Source: Paenibacillus sp. LS1
Lineage (GTDB): Bacteria; Bacillota; Bacilli; Paenibacillales; Paenibacillaceae
Length of the DNA: 64,000 nucleotides
Assembly (NCBI RefSeq): GCF_026013365.1
Contig: NZ_JAPDOE010000005.1
Coordinates: forward strand, 232,088-296,087
Direction of reading: 5' to 3'
Part shown: positions 1-9,140 of the stretch, piece by piece
How positions within the stretch are numbered: the stretch's first letter is position 1
Layout: each line of letters starts with the position of its first letter
Made by a program: the position numbers and the translations under genes
The notes under the pieces: generated by a model
Databases searched by the model: none
The model's input: only the letters and a program-made list of their open reading frames with translations
What the model was told of the DNA's origin: nothing

Positions 1-2
1 AA

Positions 3-1298
3 ACTGTACTCAACATGCTCACTGGAGCTGATGGAAGCAACTCAGCTGGAAAATTTTCCCTTTTAAATCGCTCAGGCAACATTGAAAGTTTTACTATTCC
101 TACAATTATGGCACCTGCAGATGAAAAAGGAGATCCTCTGAAGAAAAATACGAATGTCGATTCAACAGACCGTCTTCATGTGCGGATCATTTCTAACTCT
201 CTGCATAGTAAATACTTTTTCGTCGGAGATGTCGCTCGTGGGAAAGACGGTTTAGTAGAACCGCAAACGGATGAAAAAACTCAAATCATAGAAAACAAAT
301 CTACAAGCGACCTTCATTTTGTCAATATTCTCACTGGTTTAGCTATAGCAGCAATTAAGAGATTCACTGACGAAATAGGTGAAGCTAAAACACTTAACGT
401 CAATGTCCCTTACTACGGAGGGCTTCCCATTAAAGAGTTCAAAGAAATGGGTGGAGAAGGTTTCTTAAATCGAATTTTAGGTCGTCACACGATTGAGTTC
501 CTTGATGGTCTTCACCAAGGAATCACCGTAATTTTGATTATAGACACTGGTGAGATATACATCGAAGGTGCTACTACGCAAATGTCTCTCACAAATAACA
601 TTGTCGAAGGTAAGATAGTTGATATTGATGGTGTTGCTGATAAGTTAGATGACGGAGACTATGTGGTTGGAGATCTTGGTGCTGGTTCGTCAGATATTGC
701 TTTGTTCGAGCATGACGGGTTAAATGGTACTAGCAGTACGAATTACTCATTTGGTACAAATCTATTTATCGATCGGATGATTACAGAAATTGCTGCGCTC
801 CCTGACTTTGATGATATTCGAACAATCTTGGAAGAGTCCGGAGAAAACAATAAATCCCCATACACCAATAGGGATGAATTTATGAAGAGAGTTATCAAAC
901 CCGTAATCGAACAAATGATCACGACCGAATTAAAGGAGGCCAAGGAAAAAGGGGCCAAGGTTAAGGAGACCAAAGATAAAGACAATGGACCAAAGTTCAC
1001 TGCATCTTGGGGTATGAGACGAAATGTTGATGTGACTGACATAGTTTTAAAACACATGAAAGACTATTACGATGGTGCTTTAAAACTTCTTCAAAATTTC
1101 TCCATTACGAAGGCCCAAAATGCTAATAATTTCTTCTTAGTAGGTGGCGGATTACTGTTCGCATATCCGTATTTTAAAGATATTGATTACTTCCAGCTGC
1201 CACCCAAAGAGATGATTCTAGAATCTCCTTTCTTCACAAGTAGAGCATACTTAATTGCTGCTAAACTTGAAGAAGAGTTGAAGACGGTAAGCAACTAA
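3..1298 (+). CDS. ParM/Alp-like actin-family segregation ATPase (5' end outside window)
   Basis: This is a bacterial actin-like protein that should polymerise on ATP and push plasmid copies apart. Numbered from the ATG at 15, a phosphate-1-like strand GADGSNSAGKFSL lies at the very start, the phosphate-2 motif DLGAGSSDIALF at about 220-231, and a glycine-rich adenosine motif FLVGGGLLFAYP near 375. The frame stays open to the window edge and the first strand of the actin fold would otherwise be cut, so the true start probably lies upstream. A small gene follows 67 nt downstream, as an adaptor follows parM. The actin fold is seen from motifs; the segregation role is inferred from family and position. 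Confidence 0.85.
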   Translation, partial: TVLNMLTGADGSNSAGKFSLLNRSGNIESFTIPTIMAPADEKGDPLKKNTNVDSTDRLHVRIISNSLHSKYFFVGDVARGKDGLVEPQTDEKTQIIENKSTSDLHFVNILTGLAIAAIKRFTDEIGEAKTLNVNVPYYGGLPIKEFKEMGGEGFLNRILGRHTIEFLDGLHQGITVILIIDTGEIYIEGATTQMSLTNNIVEGKIVDIDGVADKLDDGDYVVGDLGAGSSDIALFEHDGLNGTSSTNYSFGTNLFIDRMITEIAALPDFDDIRTILEESGENNKSPYTNRDEFMKRVIKPVIEQMITTELKEAKEKGAKVKETKDKDNGPKFTASWGMRRNVDVTDIVLKHMKDYYDGALKLLQNFSITKAQNANNFFLVGGGLLFAYPYFKDIDYFQLPPKEMILESPFFTSRAYLIAAKLEEELKTVSN

Positions 1299-1365
1299 TA
1301 ATATTTGAATATTTAAATAATCAACGCAGTGTTAGGAAAGGAGGGAGAGCCGAAGAGCGCATAAT

Positions 1366-1785
1366 ATGACCAAACCAATATTTCAACGTGGAGTAGGGAA
1401 GACGTTTACGCCGGCACGTTCCAATGAAGATAAAGAAGATTACATCGAAATACTCAATCAAATCTACTACGAAAAGAATTTTTCAAGCAGCAATAAGTTT
1501 CTAGAGTATATTTGTAAAGAGGCTATTGAGTATATCCAATTAAAGGAACAACATGATGGTAGTCTCCCTATGAAACAAACCCAAAACGGTTCAACAAATG
1601 TCACTTTAAATACACAGCCTCATTCAACAATAGAAGAGATTACGATTCCTGAAAATAGTCATCAGTCAGCTCTCACCACCAAATCTGACACTGTGAGCAA
1701 TCCACTTGACGAACCAGGTACGCCATTAAAATCAGCAGCTGAGAGAGCAAGAGAAAGGCTTGCAAAGACCAAGTTAAAACCATAA
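1366..1785 (+). CDS. Small putative adaptor/DNA-binding partner of the actin (ParR-like by position)
   Basis: A 139-residue protein follows the actin gene and ends in a strong terminator, so the two form an operon. The ribosome site AAAGGAGGGAG lies upstream of the ATG. The first 65 residues are charged and helical (EDYIEILNQIYY, KFLEYICKEAIEYIQL), compatible with a small DNA-binding fold; the rest is a polar, Thr/Ser-rich, probably disordered tail ending in a basic helix (AAERARERLAKTKLKP). ParR proteins have an N-terminal ribbon-helix-helix and a C-terminal tail that contacts ParM, which fits this plan. I see no diagnostic sequence motif, so the assignment rests on synteny. Confidence 0.6.
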   Translation: MTKPIFQRGVGKTFTPARSNEDKEDYIEILNQIYYEKNFSSSNKFLEYICKEAIEYIQLKEQHDGSLPMKQTQNGSTNVTLNTQPHSTIEEITIPENSHQSALTTKSDTVSNPLDEPGTPLKSAAERARERLAKTKLKP

Positions 1786-1832
1786 AAGGGTAGAATGGCT
1801 CTCTTATTGAGAGCCATTCTACCCTTTTTAAT
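1784..1832 (+). terminator. Intrinsic terminator of the actin operon
   Basis: A perfect 20-bp stem (1784-1803 with 1809-1828) around a 5-nt loop ends in a T-rich tract. It starts inside the stop codon of the upstream gene. The A-rich left flank could also let it work on the other strand. Confidence 0.93.
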
Positions 1833-2611
1833 GAAGGATCTATATTGTTTTCGCATTTATCAGGCTAAGGACGGCAAAAACTCTTAGAATCGATGTGATT
1901 GATTTTCATACAGTTTAGGACCAGTTGTTCATTAGTTTCAAGGAGTCGACAGATCTTCATTCACAACTTAGCAAAGTATAATTTCTGGCAACCACAGAGT
2001 AAACTCTCCATTATCACAGCATTAACACAGTGTGGAATGAATATGAGCCAACAATTTATACGTTAAATCTATGTTCCTTTGTAGAGAGAGGGGGCTTATA
2101 TCAACGTTGCCTCAATCACCAACAGAGTATGAAAAAAGGACCCAGGTTGAATCGAGAGATGTTGGCTTTACCTATAACCTTGACCCTTAATACACAAGGC
2201 GGTTTGAACGAGACACAACTCTGCTCTATATAGAATTGGTATCCGTTCAACTAACATGTTTATGCAGAATGCATTTTACTCCGAAATGATCCCTCAACGC
2301 TATTTAGCTAACCATACCCAAACGCAGCACAAGAACTTACCTCTTCCGGACGATATGTATTGGATCTAACAGAGGGGAATTTTTTTCTTTGACCATCCAT
2401 CGACTTGTGGGAATACAAAATAAATGTTGGGAAGACCATTGACGTGCTCACAACCTCGAAGGTTTGGTGATTTATCCCTTCAGGTCTCAGCTCTGGTGAA
2501 GTATACAAACCGTTTCAACATACAACAAATTAGACTGAAGCTTTCCAGAGGTCTTGATATGGCATATGTTCTACTTCAGCTATAGGGTAGTGTGTTCCAG
2601 CACATGACCAA

Positions 2612-2685
2612 TAGGGGAGGGCTAATCACGCACATCATTGGCCATTACACGTGATTCTTCATCCCTTTGGTGAAGGATTACCCTA
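2612..2685. other. Branched inverted-repeat structure (three-way junction)
   Basis: TAGGG (2612-2616) pairs with CCCTA (2681-2685) and encloses two adjacent hairpins: AATCACG/CGTGATT (2624-2630 with 2650-2656) and CTTCA/TGAAG (2657-2661 with 2671-2675). The abutting nested stems suggest a structured RNA or a protein-bound DNA site. The function is unknown. Confidence 0.45.
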
Positions 2686-3492
2686 TGACTGTCTAGCTCA
2701 TGCTGCGAATATTCTCATGAATGTATGTAGAGCTTCTACAGGTATCAGTTTCCAACAGTGCACTTAATATTAAACGACCTTGTGACTAAACGTGCTCACT
2801 TTAGCATCTACTCATACTGAGCTTGTATGCGATAGAAAATAGAAAGTAACTAATCAGTTCACGATTTAATCCCCCTACGCAAGCAGCCATGCATATTCAT
2901 TTTGTCATCATGCGTTCTTCTTCAATCTAAATGACCCATTTGAAACAGTTCCCCCACTTCCCCCTAATTAGAATTCTATTTGGATTGACAGCAATTAAAT
3001 AAGATTATTTTAGTCCTGGTTAGTTGTTACAAATATCTTCATATCCATATTAGATTCACTGACTCGTGCACACTTGTAAGAAACATTAGATTAGAGTAAC
3101 CCCTATAAGATAAGTTTCTTTAAAGACCTTATAACACGGTTTCTTATTGGATAGAACCGATACTAAGATATCGTTAATCAAGATAACGAAAGAATACACA
3201 ATTTAAAATAAAGAGAACGAGTCAGGAACAGGTGGATTTGATACGTTTTTTACTTTTCTCATCTCAGAAACCAAGGTGAAGGAAGGCGATACACGAGAGA
3301 GAGAATCACCTGGATTTTAATTTGATTCAACAATATTTACACTCTAATGCTAATATAGCCTCAAAAATCATATTTCTATAGCCAAGTGAATATCGATCAC
3401 CTTGGAGTATGGACTCAGAAAAGGCATATTCAATGCAGCATGGACAGAAAAGAGGTAAAAAACACCGATAAACGCCCATAAAATGGGAATAT

Positions 3493-3548
3493 TTTAACTT
3501 AAGTTAAATTAAGTTAAGTTAAATTAAGTTAAGTTAACTTAATTTAAC
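3493..3548. repeat. AAGTTAA/TTAACTT repeat cluster A
   Basis: About 55 bp made of overlapping TTAAGTTAA units, bounded on each side by TTAACTTAA-type inverted units. Related clusters occur at 11361-11394 and 46994-47034. It lies 314 bp upstream of the Replic_Relax gene and about 1.7 kb after the segregation operon. A binding site for a plasmid DNA-binding protein is inferred. Confidence 0.8.
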
Positions 3549-3861
3549 AATCGATATATTCCGGTATGTTTTCTAATAAATAGTTTGGAGTTATAGAAGG
3601 TGGAATTGAGTATGTATTGCTGTGTATCCTGGGATGTGTAAACAACAGTGCCAATAGAAAGTGAAATAGAAAGAGTAGGTTCCACTATCAAATCTATAGA
3701 TTAAAATCATATAAGATCGGGTCGAAAAATTTGCTCTCTGGCGCCGATTTTGCTAGTTTTTAAGGATTGAAGCAAAGGAGTATTTTTCAGGCGTGAATAA
3801 ATACGTGCAAAGGTACGTCTTATTTCAGCATTAATCAGACTGTATAGAGAGGAACGAGTTT

Positions 3862-5217
3862 ATGCCTACCATTGGACATGCGTATTTGAGTAATAAAGAA
3901 ATTGATATCATCACAAACTTGTTTCGATTCAGAAGCGGTACAGCATTACAACTCACATATATATTAGAGCCAGCACTAGTGGAGACTGATTCAGGGTTGA
4001 GTAGCGCTCAAAACGGCTACACAGGTAGGGTGAAATACATTGCTAAAATTCTAAATGGGTTAACAAAGAAGGGGCTTGTCGCTATTTTCAAGGTCATACA
4101 TACACCTAAGTACGTGTATTATCTGACACAAGAGGGTTTAAATACGGCATATACAATACTAGAGATCGAGGAGCATTCCGCGATGATCGCAGGTGGATGG
4201 GAAGGAGATTATGGTTACTTTGATTACTCTCTGTATAAACCCACTCAGGACAGATTTGCTCATCATGATCTCACAATACATTTTCAGATTCTTATGATGC
4301 ACTATGCTGGTGTTTATCAATACAACTATGATTGGATCGACAACCGATACGCATCAACAGAATTCGCAGTGAAAAGTGGGAAGACAACCAAACGGTTTTT
4401 CCGACCAGATGGTGAGTTTAAAATAATTCGGCCTGGTCATCAAGATCATTACTGGTTAGAAGTAGACATGTCTACAGAAAGGGGAGAAAAGTTAGCTGAT
4501 AAATTTGAAACATATAGGCAGTATCTTGATTACGTGACTGAAGGGATCAAATTCGATGAAGCCAACGACACTCCAAATTCAATCATGTTTCACTCTGCAG
4601 CTAGTTATATTCAAAAACGATGGACGTCTGTTCTAGTTGCATTTATCAGTAGAATGGGAGAGTATGCCTCGTTAGTTAATCTACGTCTGACTAACAACAC
4701 AACACTTAATGAGGCTGTATCCGCGGAAATAAACAAATACCAGCTCCTAGATAAGCTAAAGAGTAATCTTAAGAAGTATCTCCTTCAAGAATCCGGGTTC
4801 AAGGGGGTTTTAAATCAAAACGTATTTATTAAGCTATTGCCTAAAGATGAATTGATTTTAGGAAACTGGTCACCCAACCTAATCATCGTCGAGAATTCAG
4901 ATTTAACAAATCAAGTGCTCTTTTTTGAAAATTACGATGGTTATGAGAGTATTGGCCTTGCACGAACTATCGACTTCTACAAAAAATTCAAAACGCTCAC
5001 TATCGGGAAAAGCGATAAAATTACTGATGTAATACCAGTCTTGTGTTATTACGACAACAAGGTTAATGAACTTCCCTTTAAAGGAACTTTACTAGAAAAA
5101 GAAACCAGAAATATATTCAGCAAATTAATCTTTCATGATGTTAAAAATAATCTATGGTTTGATGGTCAAACGAATCAGCCCATATTAAATAATCCGTTGA
5201 TGTACAGATCACACTAA
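3862..5217 (+). CDS. Replication-relaxation (Replic_Relax) family protein
   Basis: This 451-residue protein has the plan of Firmicute plasmid Replic_Relax proteins. An N-terminal winged-helix region (NKEIDIITNLFRFRSGTALQ ... KKGLVAIFK ... YYLTQEGL, about 11-92) is followed by the family signature RFAHHDLTIHFQ and a nuclease-like core: RPDGEF, then WLEVDMSTERGEKLADKF plus the helix ETYRQYLDY. Family members are linked to plasmid replication or transfer initiation. The ribosome site GAGAGGAACGAG precedes the ATG. A second member of the family lies at 57942-59075. It is alone on the plus strand and converges with the next two minus-strand genes. Confidence 0.8.
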   Translation: MPTIGHAYLSNKEIDIITNLFRFRSGTALQLTYILEPALVETDSGLSSAQNGYTGRVKYIAKILNGLTKKGLVAIFKVIHTPKYVYYLTQEGLNTAYTILEIEEHSAMIAGGWEGDYGYFDYSLYKPTQDRFAHHDLTIHFQILMMHYAGVYQYNYDWIDNRYASTEFAVKSGKTTKRFFRPDGEFKIIRPGHQDHYWLEVDMSTERGEKLADKFETYRQYLDYVTEGIKFDEANDTPNSIMFHSAASYIQKRWTSVLVAFISRMGEYASLVNLRLTNNTTLNEAVSAEINKYQLLDKLKSNLKKYLLQESGFKGVLNQNVFIKLLPKDELILGNWSPNLIIVENSDLTNQVLFFENYDGYESIGLARTIDFYKKFKTLTIGKSDKITDVIPVLCYYDNKVNELPFKGTLLEKETRNIFSKLIFHDVKNNLWFDGQTNQPILNNPLMYRSH

Positions 5218-5222
5218 TATCA

Positions 5223-5510
5223 TTAAGAGGATTTTCTTGATTTTCGAACTTGGCCACGTTTAGTTCGCAATTCTGGAACGATTGCATCAACAATCCTGGA
5301 GGTACTATCCGAAAATGCTTCCTCAATAAAGGTCTGCATCACACGAGAGGACAGCATCTCTGGAGTAATCTCATATTCAACATCAATTTTTTCATTAATT
5401 GCATCACAGATCATTTGTAATTGGTAGTGACTATGTCTTTTGATCCGGAAGGATATCAGTCTATACTTCGTGTGCTCCCGTATCCAGGCACCTATAGCGC
5501 TTGCTATCAT
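5223..5510 (-). CDS. Small conserved-looking protein, second gene of a minus-strand pair
   Basis: 95 residues from an ATG at 5510 directly behind a strong AGGGGGGAAG ribosome site; a longer in-frame start at 5540 has no such site. Its start follows the upstream stop by one base, so the genes are translationally coupled. It is helical with an Arg/Lys-rich C-terminus (RTKRGQVRKSRKSS), compatible with nucleic-acid binding. I do not recognise a family. Confidence 0.65.
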   Translation of the reverse strand: MIASAIGAWIREHTKYRLISFRIKRHSHYQLQMICDAINEKIDVEYEITPEMLSSRVMQTFIEEAFSDSTSRIVDAIVPELRTKRGQVRKSRKSS

Positions 5511-5511
5511 A

Positions 5512-6153
5512 CTACTTCCCCCCTTTACGATGTAGGACACTCCAGACGCTGTGCGATGTGTCTTGGCTATGGATAACGTCCTCCTTCAGGTTTACTTTGT
5601 TTGTTTGCAAGACCTCACTATGTGAAGCCTCAACTATCACAGCAGGGGCAGAGGTATGAGTCGTCTGCCCCCCCAGTGGTTGAGCGTTTAACAGCATAGC
5701 TTGCTTATCCACTCCTGGTGCAATTCGATTCATAAGGCTATCCTTGTGCAAAGCATACTTGAGTAGAGCATGAGTGGCATGAGATAAATAAGAAGTCCCT
5801 AATGCGATTTGATATTCACTTAGTTTATCGTTAATCACTTTATTGACTCTTACTTTAAAGCGAACACGGAAATCAGTAACATCGAAATATTCTTCAATCC
5901 GTTTCGCGTCCATATGTCCCATGAAAGTTATATTACCAACAGTATAATCCCTCTTATAAAAATTACTGAAGAATCTCAGACATTCCTCATTTTGAATCGC
6001 AGTAGAAACCAGTAGAGCACCAACTTCTCCTTCAGAAATATTTAAAACATTACTAATCCGATGTATCCATACCTTATAGACCTCCGGTATATAGGGAGCA
6101 ATGGGGATCTTCTTATCTGAGCGTTGCTTACGTTTTACCATCCTCTCAGTCAT
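5512..6153 (-). CDS. Putative RHH-like DNA-binding protein, first gene of the pair
   Basis: 213 residues. Two segments look like ribbon-helix-helix motifs: PYIPEVYKVWIHRISNVLNI plus a following helix (about 20-60), and RVRFKVRVNKVINDKLSEY followed by ALGTSYLSHATHALLKYALHK (about 95-140), a basic strand and two helices as in CopG/ParG-type repressors. The C-terminal 65 residues are polar and probably disordered. The ribosome site GAGAGGAG stands before the ATG. Next to segregation and Replic_Relax genes it could be a partition or copy-number regulator; that is inference. The AAGTTAA clusters are candidate targets. Confidence 0.6.
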   Translation of the reverse strand: MTERMVKRKQRSDKKIPIAPYIPEVYKVWIHRISNVLNISEGEVGALLVSTAIQNEECLRFFSNFYKRDYTVGNITFMGHMDAKRIEEYFDVTDFRVRFKVRVNKVINDKLSEYQIALGTSYLSHATHALLKYALHKDSLMNRIAPGVDKQAMLLNAQPLGGQTTHTSAPAVIVEASHSEVLQTNKVNLKEDVIHSQDTSHSVWSVLHRKGGK

Positions 6154-6230
6154 CTTTCAAACTCCTCTCATACTGTTATCGTCGGCACTCCGTGCCAGAG
6201 TTCCTAGTTTAATTTATGTAATAGGGAGGT

Positions 6231-6431
6231 ATGGTAGAACGCGAATCTGCTCATACTGATAGAAAAAACAGATGGGTGGAATCCAAAATGCAAAAGAGAA
6301 GTAATGTGTTCCCTAATCTAACCGGAAAGAATGCTAAAGTTCTCGCACAGGACACTATAGCCCTGGCTAAAGAGCTCGGATACAAAATAAAAAAGAAAAA
6401 TGGAAAAACGACCGACCGCCCTCATCGCTGA
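6231..6431 (+). CDS. Small basic protein, uncertain
   Basis: A 66-codon frame with an AGGGAGGT site lying almost on its ATG, an unusually short spacing. A better start may be the in-frame ATG at 6288 behind GGTGGA, giving 47 residues. The C-terminus is lysine-rich (LAKELGYKIKKKNGK). It is transcribed away from the minus-strand pair. No family is recognised. Confidence 0.4.
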   Translation: MVERESAHTDRKNRWVESKMQKRSNVFPNLTGKNAKVLAQDTIALAKELGYKIKKKNGKTTDRPHR

Positions 6432-6539
6432 ACGGTCATGACTTTCAACATTGAATTATCAGGTTAGTTGTCGAAGATAACCGTTAAGGACGATCGTATC
6501 TACACCTCTATACAGTAATCGTTATAGCATCAGAGATAT

Positions 6540-6730
6540 GAAAGACGAGGATTTTATCAGTTTCGTGTACCTTATTGTGAGCAAAACCCGAAAATCCTTG
6601 TGTAGCAAGGGTTTCAGCCTACCTCTTTAGTATGAGGGGAAGATTCAAATGGTATCTTTATTAAAGAATGCTACTTTGCGATAGCTCCAAAATCGGAAAA
6701 TCCGAAAATGTTTGCAATCTTCCCTTATAT
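6540..6730 (+). other. Structured leader upstream of the zinc-ribbon protein
   Basis: Several hairpins are stacked here: CCTTG/CAAGG near 6597-6611, CCTC/GAGG near 6622-6638, then a 9-bp stem GGGAAGATT (6637-6645) with AATCTTCCC (6716-6724) that encloses CTTT/AAAG (6656-6666) and TCGGA/TCCGA (6693-6705). This makes a three-way junction in a 430-nt gene-free interval before the gene at 6870. It could be a regulatory RNA; no known riboswitch is recognised. Confidence 0.4.
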
Positions 6731-6869
6731 CATGCCGTTAAACACTACTCAAATTCATATTTAATGAGATTTATCTTAGTATCCGAGAGAAAAGTAAGCC
6801 CAAAGTTGTTTTTTGGGTAATTTGCGATTATACTTTATCACAAATAACCTGTTTTGTAGGAGTGAGCTT

Positions 6870-7895
6870 ATGGACATCATTAACTTCCATCAACAACAAA
6901 TTGAGCAACTGGAGATGAAACGTAATGAAATCCTCTCCATGGCAGATGAATTACCAGATGCAGCATTTTACATATTTCAGATCAATGCACAGATCCGAGA
7001 TGCGATGATGAGAGGGGATAGGTTAAAAACGGAATTCTCTCCGCGAAAATGTAACCAGTGTAAGCAATCTATAAAAGAAGAAATCACTGACAAGATCCAA
7101 TCCAAGTTGAACATCTGCAGCCGGTGTCTACAAACCATAAGGGGAGTAGTGACGAACGCAGAAATAGAAGAGAGATTAAAACTCAAAAATGGAACAGTTA
7201 AAAATGACATCAACTATAAACTGAAACCTCTAGTAGGTACGTCTCTCATCAGGAAATCAAATAAGATCTGGTTAATACATAAGTCGGTCACGGATATGTT
7301 CTATAATGCTAACTTCAACAAAAATGAGGTTCGTCTGAATTGGATAGGGGAGATGGAGGAAAGAGTAGAGTCTTTGCGAAAAAGAAAAGAAATCCTTACC
7401 GGTATGAAAGATTCTCTTAACGGTGCAATACTGCAACTCTTTAGTTTGGACTCACAGATTAAAGACTTCGAGGATCGACTCTCAATCGTTACAGGTGATC
7501 GATATCCTTTTAGATGCTCCCTTTGCAAGGGATGGGTAAAAGGGTCTGATAAACCTCTACTGCTGCAAGAGACGACCATCTGCCATCATTGTAGTCACAC
7601 CATGGAGCAAGTAAAGACATTTGGAGAGATTGAAGAAATCCTAGGACTACGGAATGCGCGTATTCACAAAGATAAGGATAAAGGGGTTTTAGAACCGTAT
7701 CTGAATAGCAAACTACTCTGGAAATCGGGTTCCATTTGGTTATTCCATCTAAATGCAGCGAGACTGCATTATAAGCCCGAGGATCTTAAGCCTGAAGAAC
7801 CAGCATACAATGCGATTCCAACCTCACTTATGGAGCGCTCAAAAGCGATATATCAAAAAATACAGGAAGAGAAAAACAGTACAGCCAACGGATAA
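6870..7895 (+). CDS. Internally duplicated coiled-coil / zinc-ribbon / HTH protein
   Basis: 341 residues from an ATG at 6870 behind AGGAGTGAG; an upstream frame to 6813 lacks a ribosome site. The protein is a tandem duplication. Each half has an amphipathic helix (NEILSMADELPDAAFYIFQI; KEILTGMKDSLNGAILQLFS), a four-Cys zinc ribbon (CNQC...CSRC; CSLC...CHHC), and a helix-turn-helix-like segment (NAEIEERLKLKNGTVKNDI; FGEIEEILGLRNARIHKDK) ending in a strand with W-L-IH or W-LFH. This suggests a two-headed DNA- or RNA-binding regulator. No named family is recognised. A terminator follows. Confidence 0.75.
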   Translation: MDIINFHQQQIEQLEMKRNEILSMADELPDAAFYIFQINAQIRDAMMRGDRLKTEFSPRKCNQCKQSIKEEITDKIQSKLNICSRCLQTIRGVVTNAEIEERLKLKNGTVKNDINYKLKPLVGTSLIRKSNKIWLIHKSVTDMFYNANFNKNEVRLNWIGEMEERVESLRKRKEILTGMKDSLNGAILQLFSLDSQIKDFEDRLSIVTGDRYPFRCSLCKGWVKGSDKPLLLQETTICHHCSHTMEQVKTFGEIEEILGLRNARIHKDKDKGVLEPYLNSKLLWKSGSIWLFHLNAARLHYKPEDLKPEEPAYNAIPTSLMERSKAIYQKIQEEKNSTANG

Positions 7896-7933
7896 GATTG
7901 TTATAGAGAATCATTGCCCACTAGACATAACAA

Positions 7934-7965
7934 AAAGGACACTGTGATTTCAGTGTCCTTTCTTG
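7934..7965 (+). terminator. Intrinsic terminator after the zinc-ribbon gene
   Basis: AAAGGACACTG (7934-7944) pairs perfectly with CAGTGTCCTTT (7951-7961) around a 6-nt loop, followed by a short T-rich tail. Confidence 0.88.
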
Positions 7966-7991
7966 GGACTGTTGTGGAGATAGGAAAGCAT

Positions 7992-8353
7992 TCACCCTTT
8001 GGTCAGCGTAGTTATCTTCATCTTGGCCAGCTTCCGAACTAAATCACGCACAGCTGCTTCTACAGTAGGATCGTCTTTCAGACTTACTTGGTAGTTCTCT
8101 TCAGCTTCACTAATGATATGTGTAAAGACCAAGCAACTGCTCATTCTAGCCCTAACATCCCTACCATACAACCAATCTAAGGATACTTCATATAAATCAG
8201 CAAGTTTAACAAGAATATCTGAATCTGGCTCTCGGTAGGATCTCTCATAACCCGATATCGTCCCATTGGAAACACCTACCTTACATGCAACCATTCGTTG
8301 AGTGAGTTTCTTGTATACTCTTGCCTTTTGAGCCGAATACCCAGATTACTCAT
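7992..8353 (-). pseudogene. Xre-family HTH regulator with an N-terminal frameshift
   Basis: The main frame encodes the HTH core from ARVYKKLTQRMVACKVGVSN to GTISGYERSYREPDSDILVK, then LADLYEVSLDWLYGR, typical of Cro/C1-type repressors. The normal first helix MSNLGIRLKR lies in another frame, starting at an ATG at 8353 with an AAGGTG ribosome site. The two frames join near 8318-8322 by a one-base shift, with no classical slippery heptamer. Either the gene is broken or a short product starts at the internal ATG at 8294. Its start abuts the stop of the small gene upstream, so the two were co-translated. Confidence 0.7.
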
Positions 8354-8521
8354 CTAATTCACCTTATGCTCTTCTTCTGGTCTACGAAGTATCTTATACT
8401 CGGATTCCGTATCAATGATAGTTACTTTTTCAGAATTTAGGATTGCCAGTAAAATCATCATATGACGACGTGTACAACCCACTGAACCTGTAACCCCAAA
8501 AGTGGTTCGATCCTGTTCCAA
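8354..8521 (-). CDS. 55-residue P-loop-like fragment protein
   Basis: A TTG start at 8521 follows a GGGGGTGAAGGG ribosome site. The product runs TTFGVTGSVGCTRRHMMILL and then VTIIDTESEYKIL. The order strand, glycine loop, helix, strand ending in IID, E-x-E-Y resembles the nucleotide-binding start of VirB4/TraG/HerA-type ATPases, but the GxxGxGK[ST] lysine is missing and the rest of the domain is absent. Its stop is immediately followed by the start of the Xre-like gene. It may be a relic or a small regulatory protein. Confidence 0.45.
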   Translation of the reverse strand: MEQDRTTFGVTGSVGCTRRHMMILLAILNSEKVTIIDTESEYKILRRPEEEHKVN

Positions 8522-8572
8522 ACCCTTCACCCCCTTATGATAATTAGTTCAAAGAACATGATGGTTAAGACA

Positions 8573-8995
8573 TCATTTCGAAGACATATGTGTATAGGAC
8601 CACGTAATATCCCCCCATAAGTCTGTGATTTTTAAGCCTGGTGCTAAACGTGAAAAATTCTGAATCGGAGTAGCTGCGTTAACAACAATTGTTACTCCCT
8701 TGTAGGTTGCATTCAGATTAATACCGTTCTGAAAAGCATTAAAGGCCTCAAATGGATCAATAGTCGTAACTTCCTGTACCTCAGGGACAAACGTCTCCCA
8801 ATGACAGCTCATTGTTCCCATGTTAAGGCAAAGTTCTACATTACCAGGTTCGAAATCTGGATGATCGTAGTAAAAGAATCCACTTCCTTTTCTAATCACG
8901 GATATACGCTCATTGTCCATGTTCAGAGTTTCTATCATGTAAGCATACTCCCCAACATCTAAAGAACCTAGCATCTGTACTGTAGTCATACTCAT
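8573..8995 (-). CDS. Hypothetical protein, 140 residues
   Basis: An acidic, beta-rich protein (CHWETFVPEV, YKGVTIVVNAATPIQ) without recognised motif. It is the first gene of a minus-strand run with the P-loop-like fragment and the Xre-like gene. The Shine-Dalgarno candidate GGGGGACACG precedes the ATG. The gap to the next gene is 51 bp. Confidence 0.6.
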   Translation of the reverse strand: MSMTTVQMLGSLDVGEYAYMIETLNMDNERISVIRKGSGFFYYDHPDFEPGNVELCLNMGTMSCHWETFVPEVQEVTTIDPFEAFNAFQNGINLNATYKGVTIVVNAATPIQNFSRLAPGLKITDLWGDITWSYTHMSSK

Positions 8996-9140
8996 CTAAC
9001 GTGTCCCCCAAACTATTTTGATATCAGAGTATCATGTCTTAAATAAATCGAGTAATAGAGCAGGGAACAGCCCACTTGTCTTCCGTAACGACTCCATGGT
9101 AGACTAAGTTTCATATTATTCCATTTCATTCATCTCTTAT

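Larger units (their letters stand above)
1833..3861. other. 2-kb region without credible genes
   Basis: Only short reading frames without ribosome sites or protein-like composition occur here. The stretch holds a branched inverted-repeat structure (2612-2685), an AAGTTAA repeat cluster (3493-3548) and a short hairpin with ACGT-rich arms near 3800-3825, close to the following gene. Such a long untranslated region beside segregation and Replic_Relax genes could hold a centromere, a transfer origin or a large structured RNA. I cannot decide between these. Confidence 0.6.

Noticed and set aside
2030..2233. Plus-strand frame of 67 codons in the untranslated region
   Set aside because: No ribosome site, odd composition and no continuity with neighbours.
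8318..8322. Programmed -1 frameshift in the Xre-like gene
   Set aside because: The sequence AAAAGGC does not form a heptamer in which both tRNAs can re-pair, and no stimulator structure is evident.
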